DNA of 64,000 bases from positions 806,001-870,000 of the forward strand of contig NZ_JAPEQG010000002.1 in NCBI RefSeq assembly GCF_026339735.1, written 5' to 3'. Of this stretch, positions 24,961 through 32,830 are shown piece after piece (positions within the stretch are counted from its first letter, which is position 1; every line of letters starts with the position of its first letter). Made by a program: the position numbers and the translations under genes. The stretch is from Streptomyces sp. NBC_01669 (GTDB lineage Bacteria; Actinomycetota; Actinomycetes; Streptomycetales; Streptomycetaceae). A model generated the notes under the pieces. That model saw only the letters and a program-made list of their open reading frames with translations, was not told the DNA's origin and did no database searches.

Positions 24961-25868
24961 GTGACCACTACAAGACGCTCCGTGCTTCGATCCGCAGCCG
25001 GGGTCGGAGGCGTAGCCCTGGCCGCCACAGCCACAGCCGCGGGCACGGGCACGCCGCGGCGCCCACGACCGGAGTTTCGTGGCTGAACGTCCGCGATTAC
25101 GGGGCCGTCGGCGACGGCGGCACCGATGACTTCGGTGCCATCCAGACCGCGATCAATGCCGCCAGTGATGCGGGCGGAGGCACGGTCTACCTGCCTCTGG
25201 GGAATTACGCCTGCTCCAACTCGCTGACGCGCCGGTCGAATGTCACGCTCTCCGGGGACGCCGGCATCACTCTCCACCACACGGCCGACAGCACCATCGT
25301 CTACGGGTCCGCCGTCGCCTTCACCGACTTCGCCATCGAAGGCATCACCTTCCTTGGCCCCGTCGACGAGTCTCCCGCCATGCCGAAGCGAGGACGTAGC
25401 GGCCTTCGGCGCTGGCCCGCAGACCGCCGTCTTCCTCTCCGGCGACCTCGACACCACGGGCAGCGGTCAGGCGCGGCTCGCGAACTTCGCCATGCGCGAC
25501 TGCACCGTACGGAACATGACCGCGCTGCCCATCCGAACCGGTGGGGTCCGGGGCAGGGTCTCGGTGACCGGCTGCGAGTTCACCAACAACCAGGACGCCG
25601 GGTTCCTCTTCTGCGAGGAAGTGATCTTCCAGGGCAATCACGTCCGCCAGTCCGCAGACAACGCGTCAAGATCAGCTGTGTCGGCAACACGTTCGAGAAC
25701 TGCGCCTTCAACGGCATCTGGGTCGCCGGATTCCTCACCGACAAAGGCCCGGCCAACTTCACGGTCACGGGCAACGTCGTCCGCGATGTCGGCCACAACG
25801 GCATCCCCGTCGACTACGCCTCCAAGTACGGCGCGATCACGGGCAACGAGATCCAGCACCTTGAGGGT
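24961..25868 (+). pseudogene. Tat-exported parallel beta-helix protein, frameshifted and truncated
   Basis: A GTG at 24961 (after a GGCGAGGAGG-rich stretch) begins TTTRRSVLRSAAGVGGVALA, a twin-arginine signal. The mature domain continues in another frame (WLNVRDYGAVGDGGTDDFGA), the pectate-lyase/polygalacturonase-like start. It then shifts near 25385 (DLDTTGSGQARLANFAMRDC) and again near 25655 (ISCVGNTFENCAFNGIWVAG). At least three frameshifts are needed. The right end is lost at about 25868, where an unrelated minus-strand fragment begins. It may once have cut the locus polymer. Confidence 0.8.
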
Positions 25869-26132
25869 GGAGCCGGTGCCCTGATCGTGGTGCCCGGCAG
25901 CGCTCCACCGCCCCTGGAGGGCGGTGATGCCCACCAGGTCCCGGGGAGAGGCCGGGTCGTGGTACGCGTCGATGGCGCGCCACTCAGCCGCCGGACGGCT
26001 GTCCCAGTTGCCCTGGGCCTTCGCCTTGCGCTGGGAGGCCTCCCGCTCCTGGTCCTCATCGAAGATCGTCTTCAAGTAGAACTGCTGGCGGGGGTTCAGC
26101 TCGTTCCAGATCGCGGCGTAGTCGACAGCCAT
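25865..26132 (-). pseudogene. N-terminal fragment of a mobile-element-associated protein
   Basis: From ATG 26132 (ribosome site AGAGGAAG) the product reads AVDYAAIWNELNPRQQFYLK and later REASQRKAKAQGNWDSRPAAEWRA, up to GHHDQGTGSTLKVL, where it runs into the beta-helix pseudogene. The layout is that of a small Streptomyces integrative-element protein with a predicted winged helix. The C-terminus is missing. Confidence 0.55.
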
Positions 26133-26432
26133 GGAACTTCCTCTCTGTCGTCTGGCTTCAGGCTCGGCCCCGGGAAACAACGGAACAGCGGTTGGTGAGA
26201 AATGATGGATGCCCCACCTTGGTTCGGTTGAACTGGCTCTGTCCACGAGTTGCGGGTCGTCGTGGGAAGTCTTCGCGCTCCAGGACCAGCAGAAGATCAG
26301 CCGGGCCCGCGTGCTGCGCTTCGCGTCCGTGTACCGGGCGTTCGACACACTTGAAGACTTCGAGGCCGCCCACCGCTGCCCGGAATCGCTGAATTCGCCG
26401 AAGAAATCCTCGGACGGACCTTGTGAGGCTCG
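26133..26432. other. Interval without recognisable gene
   Basis: A plus-strand frame (26209-26484) and minus-strand frames overlap here, but none shows a ribosome site or family motif. It leads into the putative promoter of the small-ORF unit. Confidence 0.35.
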
Positions 26433-26455
26433 TTGTCAGTGGCGGCCCGTAGAGT
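26433..26455 (+). promoter_or_regulatory. Conserved TTGTC-N11-GTAGAGT block, promoter candidate, copy 1
   Basis: TTGTC (26433-26437) and GTAGAGT (26449-26455) recur with identical spacing at 35244-35266, in each case just upstream of the same RNA hairpin. TAGAGT is a good -10 for the main sigma factor; the -35-like TTGTC is closer than usual. Transcription would begin near 26462, shortly before the hairpin. Confidence 0.45.
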
Positions 26456-26492
26456 GGGCGCCGCCGACAGGCTCCGCTTCGTGAACGACGAA

Positions 26493-26547
26493 GGGAGACC
26501 CATTGCAAGGCCCATGCTTTGGACGGCTGGCCTTGCCTGGATCTCCC
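26493..26547 (+). ncRNA. Conserved leader stem-loop, copy 1
   Basis: Outer stem GGGAGA/TCTCCC (26493-26498 with 26542-26547), then CCA/TGG, inner stem GCAAGGCC/GGCCTTGC (26505-26512 with 26529-26536), and a 16-nt loop (26513-26528) containing TGCTTTG. The same architecture, loop length and TGCTTTG core recur at 35289-35345 and 27779-27832 with compensatory stem changes. It lies 51 nt before the GTG of the following small ORF, so it is probably a cis-acting leader. Confidence 0.7.
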
Positions 26548-26598
26548 TCTCGTTTCACGTCGTGGGCTGCCCATCCACTGCGAGGAGAACGGAACCCT

Positions 26599-26823
26599 GT
26601 GACGCCCTCTGACGGTACCCCAAGCCTCGGACACCGACACCGCCGCATCGCCTGGCTGCCCTGGACCATCGTGCTCGCGGCCCTCGGAACCGCAACCACC
26701 CTGACTCTGACCGGTCAGGCGCCGGCCGCCGTCCCAATCTTCGCGGCGCTCGCAGCACCAGCAGCGAGCTACCTCTTTGCTCGCAAGAGCAGTCCAGCCT
26801 GCAGCACGAACTTGCGCAGCTAA
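26599..26823 (+). CDS. Small membrane protein A (74 aa)
   Basis: From GTG 26599 (upstream GGAGAACGG) it encodes 74 residues: a polar N-terminus, transmembrane segment 1 (WTIVLAALGTATTLTL), a turn GQAPAAVPI and segment 2 (FAALAAPAASYLFA), then a basic tail ARKSS. The turn motif x-A-(V/I)-P is shared with three other small proteins nearby. It follows the leader hairpin and is followed by a terminator. Function unknown. Confidence 0.6.
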   Translation: MTPSDGTPSLGHRHRRIAWLPWTIVLAALGTATTLTLTGQAPAAVPIFAALAAPAASYLFARKSSPACSTNLRS

Positions 26824-26837
26824 GGGGCGATGCATGT

Positions 26838-26885
26838 AGCGGCAACCCATTCAAGGGCTGCCGCTCACGCGCGGGAAGTTTTTTT
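26838..26885 (+). terminator. Rho-independent terminator after small ORF A
   Basis: AGCGGCA (26838-26844) pairs with TGCCGCT (26859-26865), with an inner CCC/GGG, followed after a short spacer by seven Ts (26879-26885). Confidence 0.7.
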
Positions 26886-27035
26886 GTGTCCTCGGCGTCA
26901 CATCGGCCCCTCTCCACCCCATAACTAGGGCGCGGGGAAGCCCTTGCGCTCCAGGGCCATCAGCAACTTGCGTCGCTAGCCCGGTGCCGCTGTCTATTGA
27001 ATGCGGCCCCCGCATCTGATGGTCTGGCACCAGAC

Positions 27036-27070
27036 AACGCCCCGCCCATCAGCGGGGCGTTTGCGTTTCC
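27036..27070 (+). terminator. GC-rich hairpin with T-rich tail
   Basis: AACGCCCCG (27036-27044) pairs with CGGGGCGTT (27053-27061), followed by TGCGTTT. It looks like a rho-independent terminator that separates the small-ORF A unit from the next one. Confidence 0.7.
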
Positions 27071-27151
27071 TCACCACACCGGACCTCTGGTTCCGTGCGC
27101 TCAAAACCGAAACGACCAACGACGTGCCGTCGTAGGGGCCATGCCGCATCA

Positions 27152-27179
27152 GGCGGGGGTTGCGGAGCTAACCCCCGCC
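27152..27179 (+). promoter_or_regulatory. Perfect hairpin upstream of small ORF B
   Basis: GGCGGGGGTT (27152-27161) pairs perfectly with AACCCCCGCC (27170-27179) around an 8-nt loop, ending 47 bases before ATG 27227. It has no T-tract, so it may be an attenuator or mRNA-stabilising structure. Confidence 0.5.
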
Positions 27180-27226
27180 GCCCCCACCGTCCGGGTAGGA
27201 CCACTTTTTCTAACCAGGAGACCTCT

Positions 27227-27373
27227 ATGCCCACCGACCGCAGCAACATCGCTCTCGCCCTCATGGGCGCCGCGTTCCTGACCTACGTCGCCATCTCCAG
27301 CCCGGCCCTGATTCCCGCGATCGGGGTGGGGCTCAGCGCCTTCCTGGCGGCGCTGGCGTTCCTCAAGATGTGA
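27227..27373 (+). CDS. Small membrane protein B (48 aa)
   Basis: ATG 27227 has a good ribosome site (CCAGGAG). The 48-residue product has two hydrophobic segments (IALALMGAAFLTYVAI and IGVGLSAFLAALAFL) joined by SSPALIPA. It aligns without gaps with the 48-residue protein at 35523 (14 identities including P2, D4, AAF 15-17, Y20, P26, P30-A31, G33, L46-K47). The two are clearly homologous. Confidence 0.7.
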   Translation: MPTDRSNIALALMGAAFLTYVAISSPALIPAIGVGLSAFLAALAFLKM

Positions 27374-27503
27374 CGGCCGACAACCCCCAGCAGAACCAGG
27401 ACCAGGACAACGACGCCGTCAAAGTGGGTACCTCCCTGGAGCGGCATCCTATTCATCCCCTAATGTGGCTTTCTTCTCCAAGGCTTGTTGGGGAAGGGAC
27501 TTG

Positions 27504-27677
27504 ATGGACTCCATGGAGCGCACCGTCGTCCGCTGTGCCGAAGGGCACGTTTTCGCTACCACTTCGTTCCCGCTGCAGCAGCTCGGAGCCGGTCGGATCG
27601 GTCCCGGGAGGCTTATCCGCTGTCCGCGTTGTACCCGGTTGCGGCATGCCGTTCCTGTGGTGTTCGAGCAGCGGTAG
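27504..27677 (+). CDS. Small zinc-ribbon protein (57 aa)
   Basis: From ATG 27504 (GGGAAGGG upstream): MDSMERTVVRCAEGHVFATT...RLIRCPRCTRLRHAVPV. The C-x3-H...C-x2-C set fits a single zinc ribbon. Nearly the same small protein is widespread in Streptomyces as a hypothetical gene. Possible nucleic-acid or protein adaptor. It ends before the terminator at 27701. Confidence 0.7.
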   Translation: MDSMERTVVRCAEGHVFATTSFPLQQLGAGRIGPGRLIRCPRCTRLRHAVPVVFEQR

Positions 27678-27700
27678 AGGCGTCGGCAGACGGTTGCGCC

Positions 27701-27743
27701 AGAACGCGCGGGGCGGTCCGGTTGGGGCGGGCCCGCGCGTTCT
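27701..27743 (+). terminator. Strong hairpin after the zinc-ribbon gene
   Basis: AGAACGCGCGGG (27701-27712) pairs with its complement (27732-27743) over 12 bp. It lies 23 bases after the stop and just before RNA leader copy 3. Confidence 0.75.
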
Positions 27744-27778
27744 GCGTACTCTCAATGGGCGGACCCCAGTACGACTTT

Positions 27779-27832
27779 GGGGAGTCCTCGTGCTGCACCG
27801 ATGCTTTGCGGGCCAGGTGCTGAGGACTCCCC
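27779..27832 (+). ncRNA. Conserved leader stem-loop, copy 3
   Basis: Perfect 11-bp outer stem GGGGAGTCCTC/GAGGACTCCCC (27779-27789 with 27822-27832), small internal loop, inner stem GCACC/GGTGC, and a 16-nt loop (27800-27815) with TGCTTTG at 27802-27808. The stem sequences differ from copies 1 and 2 but pairing is kept, while the loop core is identical. It lies 56 nt before ATG 27889. Confidence 0.7.
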
Positions 27833-27888
27833 GGGTGGTCGTGGTTGGTCCTGTGTCCTTGCCGAACACTGAACTCACGGGAGCACGA

Positions 27889-28128
27889 ATGACTACCGCG
27901 ACCAATCACGACGGTACAGCAGGTGCAGAACCGCAGCAGAGCAGGCTGTCGGCGGCCGTCAAAGCCGTCGGCGCGCTAACGGCGATGCTGTCCGCTGGCG
28001 GAGCCTTGGTGCTCGCCGTCACTGGCCACACGGAGGCCATTCCTGCTGTGGCGGCGCTCGGGGCGGCTGGCTTTGTAGGAGGAGCCGCCCCCATCACGAT
28101 CAACATCATTAAGAGCACCAGGCACTGA
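27889..28128 (+). CDS. Small membrane protein C (79 aa)
   Basis: From ATG 27889 (GGGAGCACGA upstream), 79 residues: a polar N-terminus, transmembrane segment 1 (VGALTAMLSAGGALVLAV), the turn GHTEAIPA, segment 2 (VAALGAAGFVGGAAPITI) and a short basic tail. It shares the x-A-(V/I)-P-A turn with small proteins A, B and D. Preceded by leader copy 3. Function unknown. Confidence 0.65.
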   Translation: MTTATNHDGTAGAEPQQSRLSAAVKAVGALTAMLSAGGALVLAVTGHTEAIPAVAALGAAGFVGGAAPITINIIKSTRH

Positions 28129-28338
28129 AGGATCCGCCGCCGGGTACGCGTGCGGATCGATCGCGGATCGATCATGCCCTCGCGGCCGGTCCCTGGTAGG
28201 GGTTCCGGTAGCGGCGGCCGTGCTCAGGGCGAACCGCGTTTCACGAGTCGTTGCAAACGCCCGGACGGTTTGAAACCACCCACGAAACAGCGGCCGTGGC
28301 ACGTTCCGCTCGTATTCCGGTCCCACCCCATCAACACC

Positions 28339-28376
28339 CGCGCGACCCAATCATCACGTGACGATTGGGTCGCGCG
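28339..28376. promoter_or_regulatory. Palindromic operator 1 and promoter of the zinc-finger gene
   Basis: CGCGCGACCCAATC (28339-28352) and its complement (28363-28376) flank a centre containing TCACGTGA (28354-28361). A plausible promoter overlaps it: -35 GTGACG (28358-28363), 17-bp spacer, -10 TACGGT (28381-28386). The gene's own product may repress it; this is inference. Confidence 0.65.
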
Positions 28377-28395
28377 CCGGTACGGTGACAGCATC

Positions 28396-28413
28396 AATCA
28401 TCACGTGACGATT
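28396..28413. promoter_or_regulatory. Palindromic operator 2 of the zinc-finger gene
   Basis: AATCATCACGTGACGATT (28396-28413) is a second copy of the operator core, centred 47 bp from operator 1, between the -10 and ATG 28423. A third TCACGTGA lies inside the gene (28873-28880). Confidence 0.6.
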
Positions 28414-28422
28414 GGAGGCCTC

Positions 28423-29214
28423 ATGGCGACGTGCCCGGTCTGCCACCAGGACCTGCCCGCCCAGCGTGGCCCCCGTGCCCGCCGGTACTGCTCCCGCGCC
28501 TGCCAGGCCAAGGCATACCGGGCCCGGCAACAACAGCACTCCGGGCATCGGACCGCCGCGGCCGACGAACCCGAGCTGCTGCGGGAGTACGACAGCACGC
28601 CCTCACTCCAGCTTGCCGACCAACTGGCGCTCGCTGCCCGCAGGCTCGCCGGCGCCCTGACCGCCGGGCAGCCTGCCGACGACTTCGACATGGGCGTGGT
28701 GGCCCGCATCCCGGTCGTACTGGCCGCCCGCGCCCGACAGGCCGCCCCTGCCGCCCAGGCGGTGCACGGTCGCCCGGACAGCACTCCCGCCCCGAGCGTG
28801 ACCGTCGTCAACCTGGACGAGCAGCCGGTCAGCACCAGTACGACCGCAGACGCCCCCTCACCCGCTCAACCCTCACGTGACGAACCGAAGAAGGCGAAGC
28901 CCGCGCGCGCCCCGGCCCGACCACCGAAACTCTCCGAGAAAGCCGCCATGGCCGTCGTCGACGCGGCCCAGCTCAAACAGGACAAGGGAAGCGGACGCTG
29001 GGTCCTCCGCAGCAGTGACACCGTCCTCGGCTACGTGGAGCCGTCCTACGGCGGCACCTCCCGCTCCGGGCACAACGGATGGGTCGGCATGCTCTCAGAC
29101 TCCCTCAGCCCCGGCCAACGCTGCCCCACCCGCGAAGCCGCAGCCGTCGACCTCGCCGGGAGCTGGGTCCGCGTCGTCACCGCCACGCCCCGACGCACCC
29201 TCACCGGCGACTAG
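28423..29214 (+). CDS. Zinc-finger protein, copy 1 (263 aa)
   Basis: ATG 28423 follows GGAGGCC. The N-terminus MATCPVCHQDLPAQRG with RRYCSRACQAKAYRARQQQ is a CxxC...CxxxC zinc finger with an adjacent basic helix, common in Streptomyces plasmid-type proteins. A helical middle, a Pro/Ala/Thr linker (about residues 125-175) and a C-terminal compact domain follow. A second copy (44971-45762) differs in only two residues (Q/H and T/S near the C-terminus), and a stub lies at 36601. Two operator palindromes precede each full copy, suggesting an autoregulated DNA-binding protein. Confidence 0.65.
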   Translation: MATCPVCHQDLPAQRGPRARRYCSRACQAKAYRARQQQHSGHRTAAADEPELLREYDSTPSLQLADQLALAARRLAGALTAGQPADDFDMGVVARIPVVLAARARQAAPAAQAVHGRPDSTPAPSVTVVNLDEQPVSTSTTADAPSPAQPSRDEPKKAKPARAPARPPKLSEKAAMAVVDAAQLKQDKGSGRWVLRSSDTVLGYVEPSYGGTSRSGHNGWVGMLSDSLSPGQRCPTREAAAVDLAGSWVRVVTATPRRTLTGD

Positions 29215-29219
29215 GACCT

Positions 29220-30754
29220 CAACACCGTTGCGTTAGCGCCGTGAGCGGCTATTGAGGCCGTGGTCGAAGAACGCGACGGTGGTGCGGACGGTGTAGTTCT
29301 GGCTGGTCGTGGGGTGTTGTCCGGCGTTCGGTCCGTACTTGCTGGTGGGGTTCTTGCGGGTGCGGGCCTTCACTCGTTGCCGTCGGTGGGCGGGCAGGAG
29401 GGCGTCCAGGGCCGCGTGGCCGATCGTGCCGACCAGGTCGACGAGGGTGTTGGGGAAGATTCCATGGCCGGCGGTGACGGTGTCGGTTGCGGCGGCCAGC
29501 AGGACGGTGAAACTGATCCGTTCCATGGGTACTTCCGGCCGACCGGTCAGGGCGTCGTCGCCGGCGCGGATCAGAGCCTGGTAGGCGGTGAGCAGGGCGT
29601 AGACCTCCTGGTCGAGACCATCGATGCTGCGGGAGCGCAGGACGCGGCCGTCGAGCATCGTGGCCTTGATCGAAAAATACGTAGTTTCCGCCTGCCACCT
29701 GCGGTGATAGAGATCAACGAGCTCGGCGGCCGGATAGCGGACGGGGTCCAGCAGGTTGGTGATCAGCCGCCACTGCTCGGTGCGGACGGTGCCATCGGTC
29801 AAGGTGACGGTGAGGGTTGCCTCGATCACGCGTACCGGCAGCAGTACCCGCAGGACGCCGTAGCCGATGCGGGCGATGTAGGAGCCGTCGCCCAGGTGCT
29901 CGGCGGGGGTGGGGACACGGCGGGCCCCGGAGCGCACCAGGAACCGCGCCCCGCTCTGATGGACGGCATCAAGGAACTCGTTGCCGTCGAAGGCCGCGTC
30001 GGCCAGCAGGAGCATCGTCTTGTCCAGGGCGGCCAGAAGCCGCTTGGCATAGGGGAGTTCACCCTCGGACTCCGGTCCGAAGGCGGCGGCTATGAGCGCG
30101 CGGGTGCCGCACTCGACCAGGGTCAGCAGCCGTAGGAGCGGATAGCCGAACTCCAGACCCTCCCCGGCCCGTTTGGGGTAGCGCCAGGTGAGCGTCTCGT
30201 CGTCGGGGGTGTGCAGCAGGGTCCCGTCGACGGCCACCGTGCGCAGGCCCCGGTAGAAGGACCCGTCCTGACCGGGGCGGGCGACGGGCCCGGCCAGTGT
30301 CTCGAACAGGCGCCGCAGAGGTGCGGCCCCCACCCTGCGCCTGGCCCGCGTCAGCGAGGAGACCGCGGGACGCACCAGGGCCAGCGGGGTCAGGGCGGCG
30401 GTCAGTTTGGACCACACCGTGCGGTACGAGCGGTGCTCGAACAGTGCGAGAGCGAGCACGAAGTACACCACCACCCGCGAAGGCAGCAGTCGCAGGCGCT
30501 TCTCGCGCCGGCCGGTCTCCTCCAGCACCGCGTCCACCAGCGCAAAGTCCACGACCTGGGTCAACTCCCCCAGATGACCCGGCGCGAACACACCCCGGGC
30601 TGTCTCGATCGTGGACGTGATGACAGACTTCTCCTGCAACGGGATCCCTGACCTTGATCGACTTTCTTCGCCGATCGTTGATCTATCAGGTGGTCCCGTT
30701 GCGCTGTTCAGCAGGGCTTGACGTACAGCTCAGAGGTCAAACGCAACGGTGTTG
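29220..30754 (-). mobile_element. Complete IS4-family element with 10-bp target duplication
   Basis: Terminal inverted repeats CAACACCGTTGCGTT (29220-29234) and AACGCAACGGTGTTG (30740-30754). ACTAGGACCT occurs at 29210-29219 and again at 30755-30764, a 10-bp direct duplication typical of IS4-family insertion. The duplicated target includes the stop codon of the zinc-finger gene, so that gene is left intact. Confidence 0.92.
29233..30639 (-). CDS. IS4-family transposase, intact
   Basis: A 468-residue DDE transposase. Visible blocks: the N-terminal region of IS4 proteins (SSLTRARRRVGAAPLRRLFE), RTVAVDGTLLHTPD (first Asp), LLLADAAFDGNEFLDAV (second Asp), and LVDLYHRRWQAETTYFSIKATM (Y-x2-RW-x2-E...K, YREK signature with catalytic Glu). 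The apparent start is TTG 30639, so the exact start is uncertain. It encodes the enzyme that moves the element above. Confidence 0.92.
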   Translation of the reverse strand: MQEKSVITSTIETARGVFAPGHLGELTQVVDFALVDAVLEETGRREKRLRLLPSRVVVYFVLALALFEHRSYRTVWSKLTAALTPLALVRPAVSSLTRARRRVGAAPLRRLFETLAGPVARPGQDGSFYRGLRTVAVDGTLLHTPDDETLTWRYPKRAGEGLEFGYPLLRLLTLVECGTRALIAAAFGPESEGELPYAKRLLAALDKTMLLLADAAFDGNEFLDAVHQSGARFLVRSGARRVPTPAEHLGDGSYIARIGYGVLRVLLPVRVIEATLTVTLTDGTVRTEQWRLITNLLDPVRYPAAELVDLYHRRWQAETTYFSIKATMLDGRVLRSRSIDGLDQEVYALLTAYQALIRAGDDALTGRPEVPMERISFTVLLAAATDTVTAGHGIFPNTLVDLVGTIGHAALDALLPAHRRQRVKARTRKNPTSKYGPNAGQHPTTSQNYTVRTTVAFFDHGLNSRSRR

Positions 30755-30755
30755 A

Positions 30756-30930
30756 CTAGGACCTGTCCGGCCGATCTTGAAACTCCAGAAGAGCGGACGC
30801 CGACCCCGCCGCCACAGCAGCCCGGTAGCTCTCATCCACCAGGCGAACGAACTTCGCGAGTAGACCGGGGGTAGCGCCGAGGTAAGTCCAAAAGCCGCCA
30901 GTACTTGATCTTGGCGGGTGTGGTGCTCGG
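30756..30930 (-). pseudogene. C-terminal fragment of an unknown protein
   Basis: The codons FWTYLGATPGLLAKFVRLVD and ESYRAAVAAGSASALLEF end in a TAG contained in the IS4 target duplication. No start is convincing. Upstream to 31138 nothing else is recognised. Before the IS arrived it would have converged on the zinc-finger gene. Confidence 0.4.
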
Positions 30931-31138
30931 TCCGGCATCCACTGCCGCGGCCTCATCGCCTGAGCCCGGCCTGCTCCGCTGTACGATGCGCGGGCAGGCA
31001 AGTCGCGTACGCCTCCCGCCGTCACCCGCGCCCACGCCGCCAGATGATTGATCGGCCAAGGTCCTCCGGGGCCCGCTTCCCTTCCGGCATGTCCTTTGTC
31101 CGGCGGGAGCGTGGGAGACCGTCAGGAACGAGCAGCAG

Positions 31139-31603
31139 ATGCCGAAGAGGCAGTCCACCGCGGCGCAGAAGGCGCGCCTGCGTCAGTCCCTTACGGGCGA
31201 GAGCTACACGGAAGCGCTGCGGGTTGTGCAAGCCGCCTCATCGGGGCGGGAGCACGAGGAGCCCGAGGAGTACGCCATGCCCGTCTGTTGCCTGGCGGAA
31301 GAGGTTGTGGCCTCGGACGTGCGCGCGCGGTTCGACCAGGGCGGGGTGTCGGGGCTGCTGGCAATCCTGGAGGAGCTGCGCAAATCGATGTGGTTGCGTA
31401 GTCCGCACCACGACATCTTCAGCGGTCACGGGGTGCTGTTGGCCGTGAATCAGGTGTGCGATCCGTTGCTGCATCGGGTGTGGCTGGCAGGCGTCGTGTC
31501 GGAGCCACTGGCGTCCCAGGTGGAGCGGCGGCAGATCGCGCAGGCCGTGGACCGCTTGTGGAAGGCGCTCCACAGAGGGGAAGACGAAGAGCTCCGCGAC
31601 TGA
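31139..31603 (+). CDS. Mobile-element-associated protein with TGxSYTxALR motif
   Basis: A 154-residue protein starting MPKRQSTAAQKARLRQSLTGESYTEALR. This basic N-terminal motif recurs in many actinobacterial plasmid and integrative-element proteins and is probably DNA-binding. The rest is helical with no known domain. It is followed by the hairpin 31621-31658. Function unknown. Confidence 0.6.
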   Translation: MPKRQSTAAQKARLRQSLTGESYTEALRVVQAASSGREHEEPEEYAMPVCCLAEEVVASDVRARFDQGGVSGLLAILEELRKSMWLRSPHHDIFSGHGVLLAVNQVCDPLLHRVWLAGVVSEPLASQVERRQIAQAVDRLWKALHRGEDEELRD

Positions 31604-31620
31604 CACCTGCTCACCGCTCG

Positions 31621-31658
31621 GCGTCGACAGCGGAAGCGCATTCCACCGCTGTCGACGC
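31621..31658 (+). terminator. Perfect 13-bp stem terminator
   Basis: GCGTCGACAGCGG (31621-31633) pairs exactly with CCGCTGTCGACGC (31646-31658) around a 12-nt loop, 17 bases after the stop of the preceding gene. Confidence 0.8.
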
Positions 31659-31736
31659 GTTCTCCGGCTCCGCCGGTGCTCAACCCGCACCGGATTTACG
31701 GTATGGCTGACCGACGTCCGGCGCGTTCCGAGTCAG

Positions 31737-32363
31737 TCATGACGGCTGCCCGGCGAGCGCAGCCAGGCGCTCCACCTCGTCCCGACCGTTGTTACAGCAC
31801 CGCCCACACACGAGGCGGAGCCAGTTCGGCTTCTCGGGCAGCGGGATGACGAACGGCGCCCGATCCTCGTCGACGCGCTGGCGCAGGTCGTAGTCGCACT
31901 CCGCGCACATCAGCCTCGCCCGCCGGGCCTGCTTGACCGTCCAGGCCGGCCAGTCCGCCGCCAGGGCCAATCCCCTGACCGCCACGCCCTCGGCCCGCGG
32001 GTGAAAGACGGGGAAGCCGAAGCCCGGAAGGTCGTCCGGGATCTGCTCGATCGACTCCTTCAGTGAAGGCATCCACCGCACCAGGTGCATCAGGTCCTTC
32101 CCGGCGATCCGGACTTCCTCCCCGTACCGCATCTGCTGGCTGCGCGAGTTGGCCAGCGGGTAGCGGGCGGCTTTCACGATCACGTACGGCACCTCCAACA
32201 CGTCCAGGTCCCTGCCGATCTCCGCGGCGGTGGCCTTGAACTCGCCACAGTCGGCCTCCCGCCACAGCCCGAGCCCCTCGCCGTTGAGCACGCCGGAAAC
32301 CCTGACCGTGGGCACGATCCGCCGCTGCGCGGCCCGCGCCTCCGGAGACACTGCTGCTGTCAT
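31737..32363 (-). CDS. Hypothetical protein with C-terminal zinc-ribbon cysteines
   Basis: A 208-residue protein from ATG 32363 (MTAAVSPEARAAQRRI). It is mixed alpha/beta with no recognised domain until the C-terminus, where CAECDYDLRQ...LVCGRCCNN supplies two CxxC pairs for a zinc ribbon. Similar lone proteins occur in Streptomyces mobile regions. Convergent with the gene ending at 31603. Confidence 0.55.
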   Translation of the reverse strand: MTAAVSPEARAAQRRIVPTVRVSGVLNGEGLGLWREADCGEFKATAAEIGRDLDVLEVPYVIVKAARYPLANSRSQQMRYGEEVRIAGKDLMHLVRWMPSLKESIEQIPDDLPGFGFPVFHPRAEGVAVRGLALAADWPAWTVKQARRARLMCAECDYDLRQRVDEDRAPFVIPLPEKPNWLRLVCGRCCNNGRDEVERLAALAGQPS

Positions 32364-32594
32364 CGGCCTACCTCGTCTCGTTGCGGTGCCCCGGGAGGGC
32401 GCCATCCGTGCTGGTCGGCTCGTCAGCACTCAGCATCGCTGCGACGCTACCAACCCGCCCGCATCAACTCACACCCGTGTAACGCCTGGGCGCCCCGCTC
32501 CGTCTATGTAGTGACGCGCCCCCCGGCGCACCACCGCAGCAGGCCTCATCACCCGGGCTGCGGGCGCCGGCGGGCGCCGACTACTTCCGGGGCC

Positions 32595-32823
32595 CAGCCG
32601 AGATATGCGTCAAAGGGGCAACGGGGTGATCTTGGAAGTCGAACCGTCACAGTAAATACCGGATTTACTGCGACGGAGCCCCGGCCGTGATCACCGCGAC
32701 CTGCGGCGGGCCGTTCCGGCCGCCGGGGCGAGGTGTACGCATTTACTGCGGCGCCACCGTGCTGACCATGCGCTAAGCCGATTCAAGATCCACTCATTGC
32801 CCCGTTGACGCGTATCTCGGCTG
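32595..32823. repeat. MITE-like element with long terminal inverted repeats
   Basis: About 229 bp bounded by imperfect inverted repeats of roughly 40 bp, each beginning CAGCCGAGATA(T/C)GCGTCAA, then ..GGGGCAA...GATCTTG. It has no coding capacity. The inside includes the palindrome at 32650-32670. It lies 7 bp from the IS4-type element that follows. Confidence 0.65.
32650..32670. promoter_or_regulatory. Operator-like palindrome inside the MITE
   Basis: CAGTAAAT (32650-32657) and ATTTACTG (32663-32670) enclose a 5-bp centre; a further half-site ATTTACTG occurs near 32738. Such AT-rich palindromes in GC-rich DNA often bind regulators. Confidence 0.45.
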
Positions 32824-32830
32824 AACCCCC

